A stretch of 64,000 bases of DNA from Glandiceps talaboti. Its lineage: Eukaryota > Hemichordata > Enteropneusta > Spengelidae. This document shows, in pieces, positions 45,101-60,100 of the stretch (positions are counted from its first letter, which is position 1; each line of letters starts with the position of its first letter). Below the pieces are notes generated by a model that searched no databases, had not been told where the DNA came from, and saw nothing but the letters and a program-made list of their open reading frames with translations. The stretch spans positions 26,169,592 to 26,233,591 of the forward strand of contig NC_135554.1 in assembly GCF_964340395.1 (NCBI RefSeq), read 5' to 3'. Made by a program: the position numbers and the translations under genes.

Positions 45101-48100
45101 TCTTGTATCAGTTAATGACATTCAGGTTGTAAAAATCTATGAACTATGTGTTAGTTGAGGAATTCTAAACTTTCACTCCAGATCAAGACTACCACAGTGT
45201 GAGCACTTTCTTGATACAACGATCTTGTAAATGAACCATCATACATCAAACTACCTAGCCACTATGCTTCATATTCCCCCTCTTGGTAGCTAACTCCAAC
45301 AACAGAACAGAAAATGTTCACTTTCTTAACCTCTTGTGACAACATCGTACGGAAAATAATGTTTTTGACATTTGGTAAAAACTGAAATTCGATAAGGCTT
45401 GACTGTTAAACAGTACCTCTATGGGGGCGGGGGGGGGGGGGGGGTTATACCAGTTGAGGTGTAAACTCTGTTTTTCTGTAGACTCTGGTTATTACAATCT
45501 ACCACAATTGTCCTCTCTGAATAGATTTTTAATTTTGTGGATGACTCTCAGTAGTGTGTTTTGAGTTTAACTGGAAGAGGGAGTGGTATTTCCTGAGAAA
45601 AGAGTTTTCCACTACTTTTGATGACATTGTCTGTCTACCTGTATAAGTCTATTCAAGTACTGTAATAGTGTGAATTACAAATATCCTAAATGGAGGGACC
45701 TACAAGATCAAAACCACAAGAACACAAAGAATGGAGATTTATGACCACATAATTGTATGGGAGAAACATAGGCACAATAACTTTGAACTAATGAATGAGG
45801 ATTAAGCTTAGAATATGCTCTCAAATCTCCATGGTTACGGCGGTCTTATAAGATGGTAGATTGAGATGTCAGAGTAGTAGGTTGTCTCTACAGTTCTGAA
45901 GTCATGCATCATGATGGTAATGAAAGCATTCCCCAATAGGAGGTTTTTATTTATCCCCTCCAGCCATTGTTCCTCCCTGTTACTCCCAGTTCACCAAATC
46001 ACTGAACCATGAATTTTAGCTACAAAAAAAAACCTATGACAAGCTTGTTGTATTGGTTCCTTTTCAAGATTTATCTTACAACAGCTGACTCGTATAAATG
46101 ATACTTTTTATCACCAGAAATGCTAAAAACACCTGTTTAGTGATATGATGAAAATATGACACTGTTGTGAAATTTTTTGATGGTGTGTACAGATTGAGGG
46201 TGTTTGAGTTTAGAAAAACACCAGTTTGTTGGTGTTTAGTTAATCTGAGGCCGAGGTGTATTTCTACCTGATTGGGTTTCTGGGGTACGCAGTTTGATTT
46301 ATGAAGTAGAGGTCACAAGAGGAGACATAGATAAAGAAAGGGCAGTTACATAGCGATGGGGTCTCGGAGATGATCTCAACTCTTCTCTGATTTCATTAAG
46401 ATATGGCCTAACATTGTTGACTTGATCACCTTAGTCCACTCATTTGAATGAAATTCTAATGTCACAACACCAAACTTTTCTCCCTGTACTTCACTGCACA
46501 AAGTTTTATCACCATTTTTCACTGCATAAAGTTTTCTCCCCATTTTTCACCGAACAAATTTTCTCCCCATTTTTGTATGCAGAAAATTCTCAGGATTTTT
46601 TTAAATGTAGGAAGTTAGTGTTCTTGTGATGTTTTATTTTGGGTAATTTCTATTTTAATGTTTAGAAAGATTACTTTGGAGTTTTTTCAACTTAAATGAT
46701 AATGTTTTAATGATATTTGTGTGATGTCTATTTTTGGAATGTGCATTTTATTGTACATAAGTCATATATTGTACAAGTGAAATAATCAAAAAAATTGTGT
46801 TCTGTATTGATGTAGATTCTAGTCTATCGTGGTAAAAGGAGCCGTGTTTGTCAATGGTCTGAATAAGTAATAAAATGTCAACCATGCCTAATTACTCAGC
46901 TGGCAGGCAACTACTGAAATGTTTGAAGTGTGTAGACATGAATTTCACTATTTTGCATTCCAGCTAACGAAGGCAGATAGGCAGGGCTGCAGAAGGTTGT
47001 ACGTCACCTCCAATAAGTGTGATCTATCTGAATATAGATAGTTTATAATTTGATGGTGTCTACAGTGTGAATACAGGCCTCACAGGACCTTATGTTTCAC
47101 AGTCTAGGCAATGTTATAAAAACTCATAACAACATACCAAGAGTAATCTTATTTGCCTGCTGACTTGGAAAATTGAGCAGTCAAGCATAAGAAATAAAAC
47201 AGTCCTTGGTTGTAGTGATGCTGTAGTGTGGTGTAACAGGGAGAGATAAAAATCATAGAGCACTTTAAATGAATCAAAAGATAAAACCTGTCAACGATGA
47301 GATGGAAATTTTGTCAGAGAAGGATGTGTGGGAAAATAGTCAATTTTTACGACTTTTGAATTCCAAGTATTAGAACCGAGTTCTTTGGCCTCTCCATTTA
47401 CAGCCTTGTGAGGGCGCTATACAGGTTCTGGCGATGTTTGTATTCATACTCAAATCTTGCATTTTCTGAACTGAATATAATTTTGGTGATTTGTGAACAG
47501 TACAGAATATGTCTGTAACAGAAACAGAAACATTTAAGGTTTTGTGGAGTAATAATGTTGTTGTAATCCTGGTAGGGTTCTGTCAGGCAATACTTGTGGA
47601 ACTACCCAGTGCATAGCTGGATTCCATGTTTAAAATAAATACGGGTTCATGTTTCAGTAAGGAGACAAAAAATACATGTTTCTTGCATTTAGATTGTAAG
47701 TACTTTCTAAACAACATAGTCTCTGTTACCCAGACTCACCGCTGGGGGCTCTGCCTACGAGACCTCTCCCAAACAAGAGTCTGGGTAACCGAGACTATAA
47801 ACAATAGTCTTCCACTATTTTTGCTCTTTGAGATATTTGCAATACTGGCATCAAAATTGTGTGTTTGCCAAAATTCTTTTAACCAATATTGGTGGTCGCA
47901 ATACTTAATTTATAGAACATGATTTACAGTACTTCTTTGGGAAATTTTGGTCAAACTTTTATGAACAAGCAGTACTTGTAAGAAAATAACTGTTTATGAA
48001 GTCAGTGTTGATATATTGGTATTGATATTTTAAAAATTTTGATCACAGTTCTCAATTTGAGAACACGTAGATAATGTTCAACACTTCACTGACTGCTTCA

Positions 48101-51100
48101 TTTAGTCTTCATATGTGACACAGTGTCAATTTATGTAAATTCATTAAAATATTCAAAATAATGTACTAATAATTGTTTTGATTGAGTAAAAATTTTTGAT
48201 AGTGATTATTAACTAAAATACAAAATGAAGTAAATGACAGATTAACAAACCTTGTTTGTAAAAAAAATAAGGAAACAATTGTGGTTGGTTACTAACTAAC
48301 GTTGTATGATAATATGTAGGTATTTTCTGTTCCACCCTTTGTGACTAACAAGAGAGAGTGTTCATCTTGTGCATACAAGCTTTTTGCAAAATGATGTGAC
48401 CTTTGCTTGACCTTAGTATTAAATGATGGAACTTAGGAGCCTAAAGGCTTGTTACACTAATGGCTAGTTTTCCCAACAGGAGTTAATACTGTTGAATATT
48501 TTATGTATTTTGCTCAGATCAGATCAAAATTGTCGACAAATTTAACAATGTATTTTCTTCTCCTGTCAACTTTAACTTACTATGGTAGACAGAATCAATA
48601 CATTGATAACACATACATGTAGCTTTTACTTATACACCCCAACAGATGGAACATCACAATTCAATTTTCTAGTATGAATCAAATGTGAAATTAGACATAG
48701 TTTTTTGAAGGATTACCCCATTCTGCTGTCAAAGAACAAATATGGAGGGATTAACATTTTAAAATTATTTAGATTTAATTGTTATCAACTTTTTTTATCT
48801 CAAACGTCGACAATTCAGTTTAAAATATGATACAAACCAAGATGTCCTTTTCCACATGAAAGTAAAATACCACCAAGTATCGGATGTCATTCAATTCTAC
48901 TTGTAAAATGAAATATTACATCTAAATTTTACTAAGAAATCTATTTCCCATCATAGTTAGCTATATTTTGAATTGAATCTTACCATTCTTATATATTCAT
49001 AGGTTTATTTTCTCATTCTAGTTTGGTTGTTCAAATGAATGTTTTCTAGGTTCCAATGTGGCCATTGCTGTAGTTATTCTCAATATTATGCCCAAACTAC
49101 TGTAATAATTTGTGTATGTCAAATTATTAAAACAATACACAAATACAATTACACATTTGAAATATTTAGATCATACAGTGTACATTTTGAGTGTATTGTG
49201 TGTGTAGTTTCTCTAGATTTCACACCGTAGCGATGACCATATGTTTTAAAAGATTTTCGTACTCGTACCATGTTCACTGTAACTACACATCACTGTGAAA
49301 TATTGAGAACAAAAGTATTTTTGCAATTCTTCTGCTGTTGTCATTCTCAAAATATAAACATATTGTTGGCCGTATGTTGAAGAATTGAAGAGTACAGGTA
49401 TAAAACTCTGTCATTTGGAAATATATTGTGCAGGATTTGTGTATCTATAATGACTATTTCATTGAAAGTTTAGGTGAGAAAATGGTGATATTGATAAATT
49501 GTTCAGTCATTGAAAGTTCATTTGAGAAAATATGTGAATGATGAGTGATGTGGATGAAGTATTAACTATTAGTTGTTTATGCATCACTTGTAATAAATTC
49601 TGGCTTGTGAAGGAGACTGTTAAGTATGTGTGTATATGATCCTGTGAATTAGTCTAACTGAGTATGTAATTTATCAAAGAAAAAAAAATGTCAGTACCTC
49701 AGTCGTTCTACAGTTACCATTAACAAGAAATGTATACTTTGTAGTTTATAGTTCGTAATCAGTTCATCTGATGACGGATAACAGTTTCCTAAAAAATAAC
49801 AGTCAGTCAACACTGTGCCTGGGTTGGTGTGTATATAAAACTTCGAGACACGATCCAAGCACCAAACATAGACTATCTAGCATGTTATCCGATCACCAAT
49901 TAAATGAACTTGTGGGCCTTATTGCACACCAAAGAATTGCAAGTAAGACTTGGTGTGTGTAAACTGATCAGGCCTTAGCTTCATTAGCTGGACTTGTTCA
50001 TCCAAGTATATATAATGCACATATGGATGCTTTCATACATAGTTATTAGGTATGCAGTATGGTCAACTACAAAACAAAATAAAATGCCAGCTCACATACC
50101 TGAGAAATTTCACACAATTTTTAGTGGTATTATTAGCGTTTGTCTAGGCCCTCAACAGTTATGGATGCCTTAACAGTTTAACATGTCACAGATAACTAGC
50201 AGACTACCGTACTTAATTACAGTTGCAATATTATATTTTAGGTATAAAAATATTTTGACAGGTTTATGACAGAACTATAAAAACAAAGAGGTTTTCTTTC
50301 AAGATTGACATTTTTTCTGTCTGTCTGATGGAAAGAATTAATGTTGTAGAAAATCGAGAACATAAACTGATCTGTGTACTGGCATAGTTATTCTCGCAAA
50401 CCAGAGCTGTTATTTCTTCTGCGACACTGCATTGACGGCACGTTTTGGATGGTGCCGTAAAGGAGGCTGTGGTTTGCGATGATGTAGCATAGTTTGTATT
50501 TTGTTATCTTATTAAAACATAGTTGTGTGACGCCACTAAGCATGTCATAACTACGTAAACTTTAATGATTGTAAAAGACACTTTTCACTCATTAGCCACT
50601 TAACATTTTGTAAGAACATACTCATATTAAAAACTTTGCATAACTTTTGGCTTGATGGTTTGATGAGTTTTGGCTTTGGCTAGATGTTGATGAGCTTGTA
50701 TAATGATGATAGTCATCAGAGTTGATTCATGGCTGTTAATTGTCAAACTTAAAAATAAAGCATAGCTTTGTATGTTTGTTAGTAGCATCTTTGCCAAGTC
50801 TGTAGACTGTGACGAGATGCATAGCTTTGCCTATATGTCTGTCATGTCTTGGAATGCTGGTACATTTCACACCCACTCTATACATTCAAATTGGTCCATC
50901 CTATATTCCACAGTAGGGGGGTGAATTACAAGGAAAGCAAATTATCCATGCATGAATGAGTGGATATTTCTCCCTAATCACTCAGTGTGAATAGACAATC
51001 CAGACAAACCAAGTGTGTTACATGTATTAATTACGACCCTATCAAAGTGTACATTCATTTCTTACAATTAACTGAAAACAGGAAAAAACAACCCACTTTT

Positions 51101-54100
51101 CTGTTCATTGTAATCATAAAAAGGTCTGTTTACAGTGGTGTGCACCTTGTGTTATTTTACTTTAAGTCTTACATATTTTATTAACATTTTTTGTAAATTT
51201 GTTTCATAGTATTTTGCACTTTTACATTATCTAGGCATACTTTACTTCCAAAATTCTTAACCAAACATAAAAATAAGCAGTCTTCCATTATGTACTTTCT
51301 TTAAGTTTAATGCAGTCATGCCATGTTGTAAAGTACAGAGTCGGAGACTTAACACACATGAGATGACCCCAAGGGAAGCCAAGCTATAATCTTCTTTTTT
51401 AATATTGATTTATAATTATGAATTTATTAATGATAATCCTTTGTATTATGATTGTAGGCACTGTCAGAGAGGCTGGAGGTAGTAGTGAAGGTCCCACGTC
51501 GTCTCCAGGGATTACAAATTCCGCCAAGTAAGTTCATTCTTTAATTGACTGTAGTATATTCCCTCAAGGCAACCAGGTTAATCTGGTTGTGGCTGTCCTC
51601 AGGATTTTATTTCACAGATGAACTCAGAATCTCATGAATTTGTAATTTGAAGTTTGATATCGACAATTTAGATGAAGTAATGAAATAAATCCATAATTAA
51701 TTAACTTCTCATGCTAGCTGATAATGTACACCAAGATTTAAATTAGATTATATTGTACAGCTTTATGGTAATACAATATGACTTTATGCAAGTTGTTTAG
51801 GAAATTATATATGCACCCAGAATTCATTAAAATGCTGTGTGTTTATTGCTGCGGTTTAGAAACCCGCATTATGATGAAGGGATCTCTTGAAAAACTGATG
51901 CAGATTTCCATACCGTGTACCATACTTGGGGTAGTAAACCTTGGTATGAAACCTATATACTATTTGCCTCCCCTTGTGTTACAAAATGTTGAACACAATG
52001 AAAAAGACTTCTGAACATATAGAGTGACTGATTGTGAAGTAAAATCAGTATTAATTCAAAATGCTGGTCTTATGAGGTTTTTGGTGAAAAGTAGAAACTA
52101 ATTATAAATGTGTAGTTTCGTGGTCTAACAATTACAATGCTTTAGTGGCACAGTTCAACTCAGCTCTCAACTCAGCTCAACTCAGCTCAACTCAGCTCAG
52201 ATCAACTCAGCTCTCAACTCAACTCAGCTCAGCTCAGCTCTCAGTTCAACTCAGCTCTCAGTTCAACTCAGCTCAGCTCAGCTCAACTCAGCTTAGCTCA
52301 ACTCAGCTCAACTCAGCTCAGCTCGGCTCAACTCAGCTCAGCTCAGCTCTCAGCTCAACTCAGCGCTCAGCTCAGCTCAGCTCAGCTCTCATCTCAGCTC
52401 AGCTCTCAGCTCTCAGCTCAACTCAGCTCAGCTCTCAGCTCAGCTCAGCTCAGCTCTCAGCTTAACTCAGCTCAGCTCTCAGCTCTGCTCAGCTCAGCTC
52501 AGCTCAGCTCAGTTCAGCTCTCAACTCAGCTCTCAGCTCAGCTCAGCTCAACTTGGCTCTCAGCTCAGCTCAGCTCAGCTCAGCTTAGTTCAGTTCAACT
52601 CAGCTCTCAACTCAACTCAACTCATCTCAACTCAGCTGAGCTCAGCACAGCATACTGTGTGTAGATTCTACATGTGATGATGATTCTAAAATTTAGGTCA
52701 CTTGTAACACATGTTTTAGGAATCTGACTTTGAAGATGGTTCTGAAAAGGAGCACAATGACAGCACTTGACTGTGAATCTGTATGTGATGATTAATCTGA
52801 AAATTAGATCAAACTCAAGAAGTAATATCAATCAAGATTCACTGGACCAGTAACAATGTTCTACCCAGTCTAGGCTGTCTGTGCCAAGAGTATCATGTTT
52901 TGAAATACTTGCAGTCCTTGTTTGATCTTGTATTATTTTAATTTGGGAATAGCCGGAAGGCAAATGGTATGATAGCTAGCTAATTAAAAAGAAAATTGGT
53001 GCTACACATGGTCAATTATAACTGAAGAGAAAGAGGTACAGTATGGCCGGGCTAAGTCATGTGGAAGAACAAACATTGTAGATTGGGTGGTATGTCCTGT
53101 CGTCAGTCCACAGTCCACCATCTTGGCGTCGGATGAATTTCTAGTCATCAAATATGACCTTATTAGGATTCAAAGTCTGAAAGCTGTGATTGTAAACTAC
53201 CTCTAGAATTTTGAATTTCTTGAAAATGTCATCATTTTGAATTACAAATTTGACATTTCTTCAGAAATTTGGTTGATTTCTGTAAAAACAATTCAACAGA
53301 GTTATTGTGTATTAAAATTTAATAAATATAATAAAGAAAGTTACAAAATTGATAAAACTGTTTAGGTAGGAATGACTTGGAACTCAAAAACCCAATGTTT
53401 GAATCCCTTTTCCTTCAATTAAAGCTATCCTATCAGGTACTTATTACCTAGGACTATTCATTTATTCACAACCAATAGTTTCTATAGCTCTCTCTGCCAG
53501 ACAATTTTTTTCACTATCAATATTAGCCACAAACTGAGGTAGGTCGTGAAGAAATGAAAACATTAGCAGATTTTTTTGTCTTCACAGTCCCTCATTTGTG
53601 ATAGGCAAATTCAAATGATTTGAAACTCTGTTTTTTCTCTTTAGTGGTCACTACCTCAACTTAGAAAGACAAATGGCAAATGAACACTTTCGGCCAGGAG
53701 ACCGAGCATCATTGCGTTGTAGAATAACGGGTGAACCTCCACCTGTGTATCAGTGGTCCCGCAACGATATTGTTATTGAGAGCAAAGAAAGGTATAAAAT
53801 ACGTACCTATGATTGGGGATCTAAGCTTCAAATCCGAAACATTCGTCAAAGTGATACAGGATATTACAAATGTGAAGCAAGTAATGGTTATGAAACCAAG
53901 ACAACGACAGCAATTCTTTTTGTTGATGAAGGTAGGTTGGTTTTCTTATTTATAATGTCAGTATTTAAACTTTACATTTGAGAGGCTTGAAATGTTAGCA
54001 CAAAATGGAATGAGTAATCAGTTTATATGTACCTATTATTCATACTATTTCTGTCATACATTTTAGTCAACTGTCATCTCTTGAGACATATTTGTGTTAC

Positions 54101-57100
54101 CGCTATAAAGCAAAGAGTCAACATGTCGGCTGGGATGAAGCCAGATTTGGGGATCTAACAGACATTTGAATGCTGTATTTTGAATTCTTTGTCATAGAAA
54201 TGTCAGACAGACATAATTTAGAGAGACATTTTGGTGTAGGTGTACTCAACTCCTGCAGTTTTCATTGCCAGCACCACTAATAGATATCTTAACATGTCAT
54301 CAGGTATGACTGTCAAAAAGATGTGAATTGAGAGTATGAGTAGGTCCATGTTTTACTCTTGACCAATAGAGGGCGCTATACTCATTTCTGTAACTCAGGT
54401 GCTGAAATTTACACTTCTGTTTGGTCAATAGAGAAAACGAATTGTTTTTGTGTATGAACCGTAAGAAACCCGACAACACAGTTAAATTTAAGTATTTTGT
54501 TGCCGCACTGTGATGCAAGGTTAGATTTAAGATTAAAAAGGAGAAAACAAAAATCATTGCTTCCCTTTATCATATTTTGATAGTTACAGAAAGTCATGTT
54601 GTCACATGGTGTGTGTCATGCACATTCAGTATTCCGTGATGTCACATTTTAATTATCCTAATATTCTTGTGATTTGTCTCTCCACAGAGTCGTTTTCACA
54701 AGTGCAACCACAACGAGGGTAAGTTGACATCTTTGTGGTCCATGTTAAAATATTGCGAGTTGAACTGTTCGTAGTTAATACTGTCCTGTTTCAGGGAAAT
54801 TACAAAAAACTACAAAGTTGAAAATAAGGTAATGACAATATCTATAGATTGGTAGGTATAATCTACTGGAATGCAACACAGGATACAGCAAATGAAAAGT
54901 ACAGTTGTTTATTGCTATAACATATCTAGTTTATGACATAGAGGGCGCTGTTCATTAAACTTCTGCTTTGCCACTGTGATAAAGTCACTTTGTCTGTCCT
55001 AACAACTAACTCTGCCAATCTTGCATTTCAGGACTGTGAGTACAGCAACGTGTGAACCATATATTGGAACAGTTTGCTCAGAATACTTACGAACTCAGGA
55101 TGTATACATTGAGCCGTTGGCTCCCCAAAACTACCTCGAGAATCGTCTAAGCATGGCATTTGGAATGCTATCCAGTGACAGCAGTGGTTTCAGTGAATCT
55201 TGTCTCGAATATGCTATACCATTTGTGTGTTTTTATGCATTCCCACCGTGTGATAGTAGGCAATCGGAGCCAACACCAAGAGAGATTTGTAACGATGATT
55301 GTCTTCATTTAGAACAAAACATATGCCCATTAGAGTTTGAATTGCTAAAAGACAATGGAATTGCGTATGGAATGCTTCCTGACTGCCGAACCCTTCCGAA
55401 AGATGATGGTGTATCTAATTGTGTAGATTTAAACATTCCAGGAACTCAATCTAATCAGGGTCCAACCCCACCAGGTGGGACTTTTAAGATCTTATAATTG
55501 TGTGTGTGCGTGCGTGCGTGTGTGCGTGCGTGCGTGCGTGTGTGCATGCATGTTCAATGAATGCTTGCGTATGTCCTCGTGTATATGTAGTATACACATG
55601 CATTTCTGTCATTGGGTTGTCGGTACCCGAGTGTTTAAACCACTTGCTTCATACCACTGCGGTCAGGGTTTGAACGCATTCAGGGTTGGATTACATTTAC
55701 CACGCTGTAAGTAAGAAGAGTGTCATTCAATTTGACTCTACCGAACAACACAGATTTTCCCAGGGAATTCAGGTTTCCTGCTGCATTAACACTGAATCCA
55801 TGAGGGTTGGCCCTCATTGTGGACTTCTTGGGAGATAAGTGTTTGCATACTTAAGGAGCTATCCAGTATAAATAAAGAGTATTTGTATATGAATGTCTAT
55901 GCTTGACCATTCATAAGTTGCCCTTATGTGTGTACCCACAGACAAGTAACAAGACAGATTGGCAACAAGCCTTCTCCCATTGTTCGATCATAGCCTCGGG
56001 TAAACATTGTCATGGAAATAACTTTCAAATGTGTGAATCTGCCCGAATTCAATATATTCTCGCATAAATCAACAAACCACACGATACTACGCGATATTTC
56101 GAAGGGGAAAGTTTGCTATCCTACTGACAGAATCATAAATGTAATAGATAACTTGCAATATCGGCACTTGAACTCTCATGCGAACTTGAAGCCGACTCAG
56201 ATCAAATATCGTTGACATATAAACACATGCCGTCTTGTGTTGTCGACCGACACTATATACATAAACATGTGTTTGGTATGATGCAGGTAATTTTCCAGGT
56301 AGTCCGCTATTGCAACAAAAGTTAGTGTTGCGTCTTTTTACGTTGATTGCGACAGGAGTACATGCATGTTATGAATCAAAATAAAAACAATCGACTCTCG
56401 GTACCATGCTGGAAAGCAAAACATACAATAAGACGACACATTGTTTTCCAAGAAAAATTACAATCATATTGGAGATATTTTATGATGTGAAGCTAGCTTG
56501 CCTTCTATATTAGTTAAAACATCATTTTTCAAAGCATGTGGTATGTGTGTCATTGTACAGTTTCACTCATGGCCACACTTGTACCGCTGTGGGGCTGGTG
56601 GAAACTCCACTCTGGTAAATTGATCAAGGAACCCGTTAACAACTTGTGTGTTCATTTTGACATGAGTGATGAATGCATAGACCCTCATGTAGCTTTCGGT
56701 GTAACGTTGAAAGCGCAAGAGACCCTTGTAGCGTACCCGAGGCAAGGATCGAGCTGCAAATCCCCAGATTAACAACTCGAAAAATGGCCATTACCAATCT
56801 GTCTTCTTACTTGTCTGTGGTGTACCATGCTAGTGTCTTTGTCTGAATGGATATTAAGGCTGCCATGGCAACTATAAACATGTATAATGATTGCACTGTT
56901 ATCCTTTTTAGATACATGCTACAAAAACTCAGGAGTGAGTTATCGAGGTACAGTCAATGTGACTGAGTCTGGCTATGATTGCCAACCGTGGGAATCTAAC
57001 TGGGTAAGTGATTTATTCCATGTCATCAAATTATATAAACTCCTAAATTTGGATTTAGTTGTCAAATTAAAGAATTACGTTTGTAGACAAGACAAATATT

Positions 57101-60100
57101 TCACTTTGTACTAAATTGTAGTGTTTAAGAACTGTCTACAAAGAATCCAAAAAGACATAGTTTTCCAGAAAGGAAAACTTGATATGTCGTATGACTGTGC
57201 ATGTGTGCATGCGTGTGTGCATGCATGACTTAAAACTCAAAAACCGACAGACCTTGGTATTTGGTGGTGACATTACTTTTGGTGTCTAGTTGAGAAGTTG
57301 TTCAAAGCAAAATGATCACATCACAGGTATATGATTTGGGTAAAAAAATGTCACTTTTGGTCAAAAAACTTAAACTTTAAAAGTACTGAGCAGATTGGAC
57401 TGAAATTTGGTGCGAACGTTCATAAGGGTTTGTAAATCAAGATCTGTTCATGACATGATGATTCCATAAGCAATATGCAAATTAGGACTAAAAATGTGTC
57501 TTTTTGGTTAAAAATCTGTAATTCCAAAACTACTGAGCAGATTGGGCTAAAATTTAATGGGGTTGTATAGATGAAGAAATATTAAACATATAATGATCTC
57601 GTCTGTGATATGCAAAATAGGTGTAAAAATGTGAATTTTGGTCAAAAACTTATAACTCTTAGTGAGACTGAAATTTGGTGGTGTTTTTACAAGTGATATT
57701 CTACAGATTTTGTTCAAAACATTTTGACACTATTGGCCATAGCAACAAGACCTTGCCCATAGCAACAGCCACATGATCACATATATTGCAATGATAACAA
57801 CAGGGATTAATAAACTACTAAATAAACATTCCAAAAGTGTATGCAAATGTACCTAGCAACTATTGTCACCTGATCATTTAGTGTGCCTAGCAACTATTGT
57901 CCCCTGATTGTTTAGTGTGCCTAGCAACTATTGTCGCCTGATTGTTTAGTGTATGATTTATTGCTGTTATTTTACATTTCTGTATGTGTGTTTTAATGTG
58001 TTAAAATCTTTTGTTATTACAGCCACATTCACACGCTCTAACAGCTGCTGCATACCCAGAGATAGGAGGTGGCCATAACTATTGTCGTAACCCAGGCAAC
58101 AAACTTGACAGTCCGTGGTGTTTTACTAGTAAAATGGATAAAAGGGTTGAGAAATGTAATATCTCAAAATGCTGTAAGTATGTCCTATTGAATATTCTTT
58201 AGTATTCTCCTAGATATTTTTTCTCAAGAGATGTCAGTGACCACTGTAGTTGCCATTTGGAGAGAAGGGAGACAAAAAAGATAAAAATAAATTTACCAAC
58301 CACCACCCACCCCCACTTGACATGTCCAATATCATAACAATGCAAACTCCAAATTTCATATTATTTGAGAAATAGAAACTGATGATAACTACGGGTATAG
58401 GAAGAACAAACTGTACAGAAGGCATTATGTTTAGTTCTGGTTTTGATGTTATTTTGATGTAACTATTAAGCCAATGAGGATGCCTAGAAATCTTCCCTCA
58501 CACACATACCAAGGAAATGTACAGAGTGCAGTGAAAAAAGTCATGTGCCAAAGTAAATACACTGTGGTTTTGATTCACTATGTAAAGTTATACACCATCC
58601 AAGAACTGTCACTCACAAGAGTAATCTTCAGTTTATAACAACTCGCAAGGCAAAATGGTGACAAGTGTTGCATTGTGGGTAAAGAACAAAGTAAAACCTA
58701 ACCCAACCACTAGAGGGCTCCCTATTTAAGCAAATTTACTTCTCCACTAGCATCAAATTTAACCCAATGTGGTTTATTGACCTGATGATGCTCTGTTAAC
58801 AGGGCAAAAGCAAAAAGCTTGTCAGAACTTTGGAAATCCTTTGAGTTGAATTTTGCTGAGACCATCTAGTTTATATTTTGATGTGTAATAAATATCAATG
58901 TTATGATATATTTTGTTTACAGATGATCCAACAGCTACCTCCCAACCACCAGATCAAACTAAACTTGTAACGTAAGTTTTTATTTCATTGTTTTATCACA
59001 GTAGTATCATTCCACTAGAAGACTATTAAAGTCACTGATTAGTGAATGAATATATACTTTGTTCTGAGTGGAATTAGACCGTAATGCATAGCTTTAAACA
59101 TATTAAAACATGTACACTAATTAATCTAATTAATCTAATTAAGGCTAAAAAACAGAATTGTTTCTGGTCAGGACATTCTGTCTGAAGTGGTGTGATGACA
59201 CAATTTTTTTTTGAATGTTTTTTTTTTATTCTCAACAAACCTGTCACTCAATCTACTATTTATTGCAGCTACTGTTCTCTTTATTTAGTACTTTAGAACA
59301 AGTGTGTATGTGGGGCAGATGTCATTTGCTTGTTCATGATTGAATCTGCCGTAGGGAGGGTTATTTTTGTGTTTCCCTCATATCTGCAGACTGCATGAGC
59401 TGGAAAAAACACACACAAAAAGACCAATGTGAGGGTATTTAAGTGCGAGCTGACCAGAAACAATTCTTTTTTTTTTGCCTAAACTCTGATTGTTTTTCTT
59501 ATTTACAGTGGTGTCAACAATGATTTCCTTCGACTGGAAGAACCAGTCAACAATGCTAGTGTGATGGCTGGTGACAAGGCTGTCCTTCGATGTCGTGTGA
59601 CAGGTGACCCAGCACCTACAATCTCCTGGTATAAAAACGACGTCACTATACTACCAGAAAAGAATCGTATCAGTATCAAACTAGCATCATGGGGATCTAA
59701 GTTGATTATTCGTGATGTACACACTGTAGACACTGCATACTATAAATGTATGGCTGAAAATACTGCTGGGAGAGTGTCTTCACAGGGTATTCTATATGCC
59801 CAATTAGGTATGTTGTCATTTTTCGTCAGTTATTTCATATCGTTTGCTTTACTACGGTTTCGTAACCCTGGCAACAGAGAAGGGTAAATTTGATAATAAT
59901 TGCATTTTTTGTAAGATTTTAGCATGTCTTGACTTGAAATGTTCGTGTTTCACCATTACTTTTCTGTTTTGATTTTTGTAGGACCCTTACCTTCTCCAAT
60001 AACTGTGGATGGCATGTAAGTAAGTTCTGTCTGTACTATCAGCAGGTCAGAATATACAGTGTACAATAGATGTCATTTCAAAATCTTTAAAATATGAAAA

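Larger units (their letters stand above)
15148..51457 (+). other. First intron of ROR, about 36.3 kb
   Basis: The intron runs from GTAAGT at 15148 to ATTGTAG at 51457. I find no convincing exon inside on either strand. It holds a perfect palindrome (44881-44945), inverted-repeat elements (26449-26546, 34614-34743, 47717-47797), a foldback repeat (50388-50486), a ~130-bp tandem duplication (31425-31682) and at least six minisatellites. Long first introns of receptor genes often carry enhancers; none is demonstrable from sequence alone. Confidence 0.7.

Noticed and set aside
52145-52465. 106-codon frame of [11 protein letters not shown] repeats
   Set aside because: It is the CTCAG satellite read in frame inside a ROR intron, with no start context or homology.
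53731-53955. Second frame over the Ig1 exon
   Set aside because: Out-of-frame shadow; the other frame carries the Ig cysteines and fits both splice phases.
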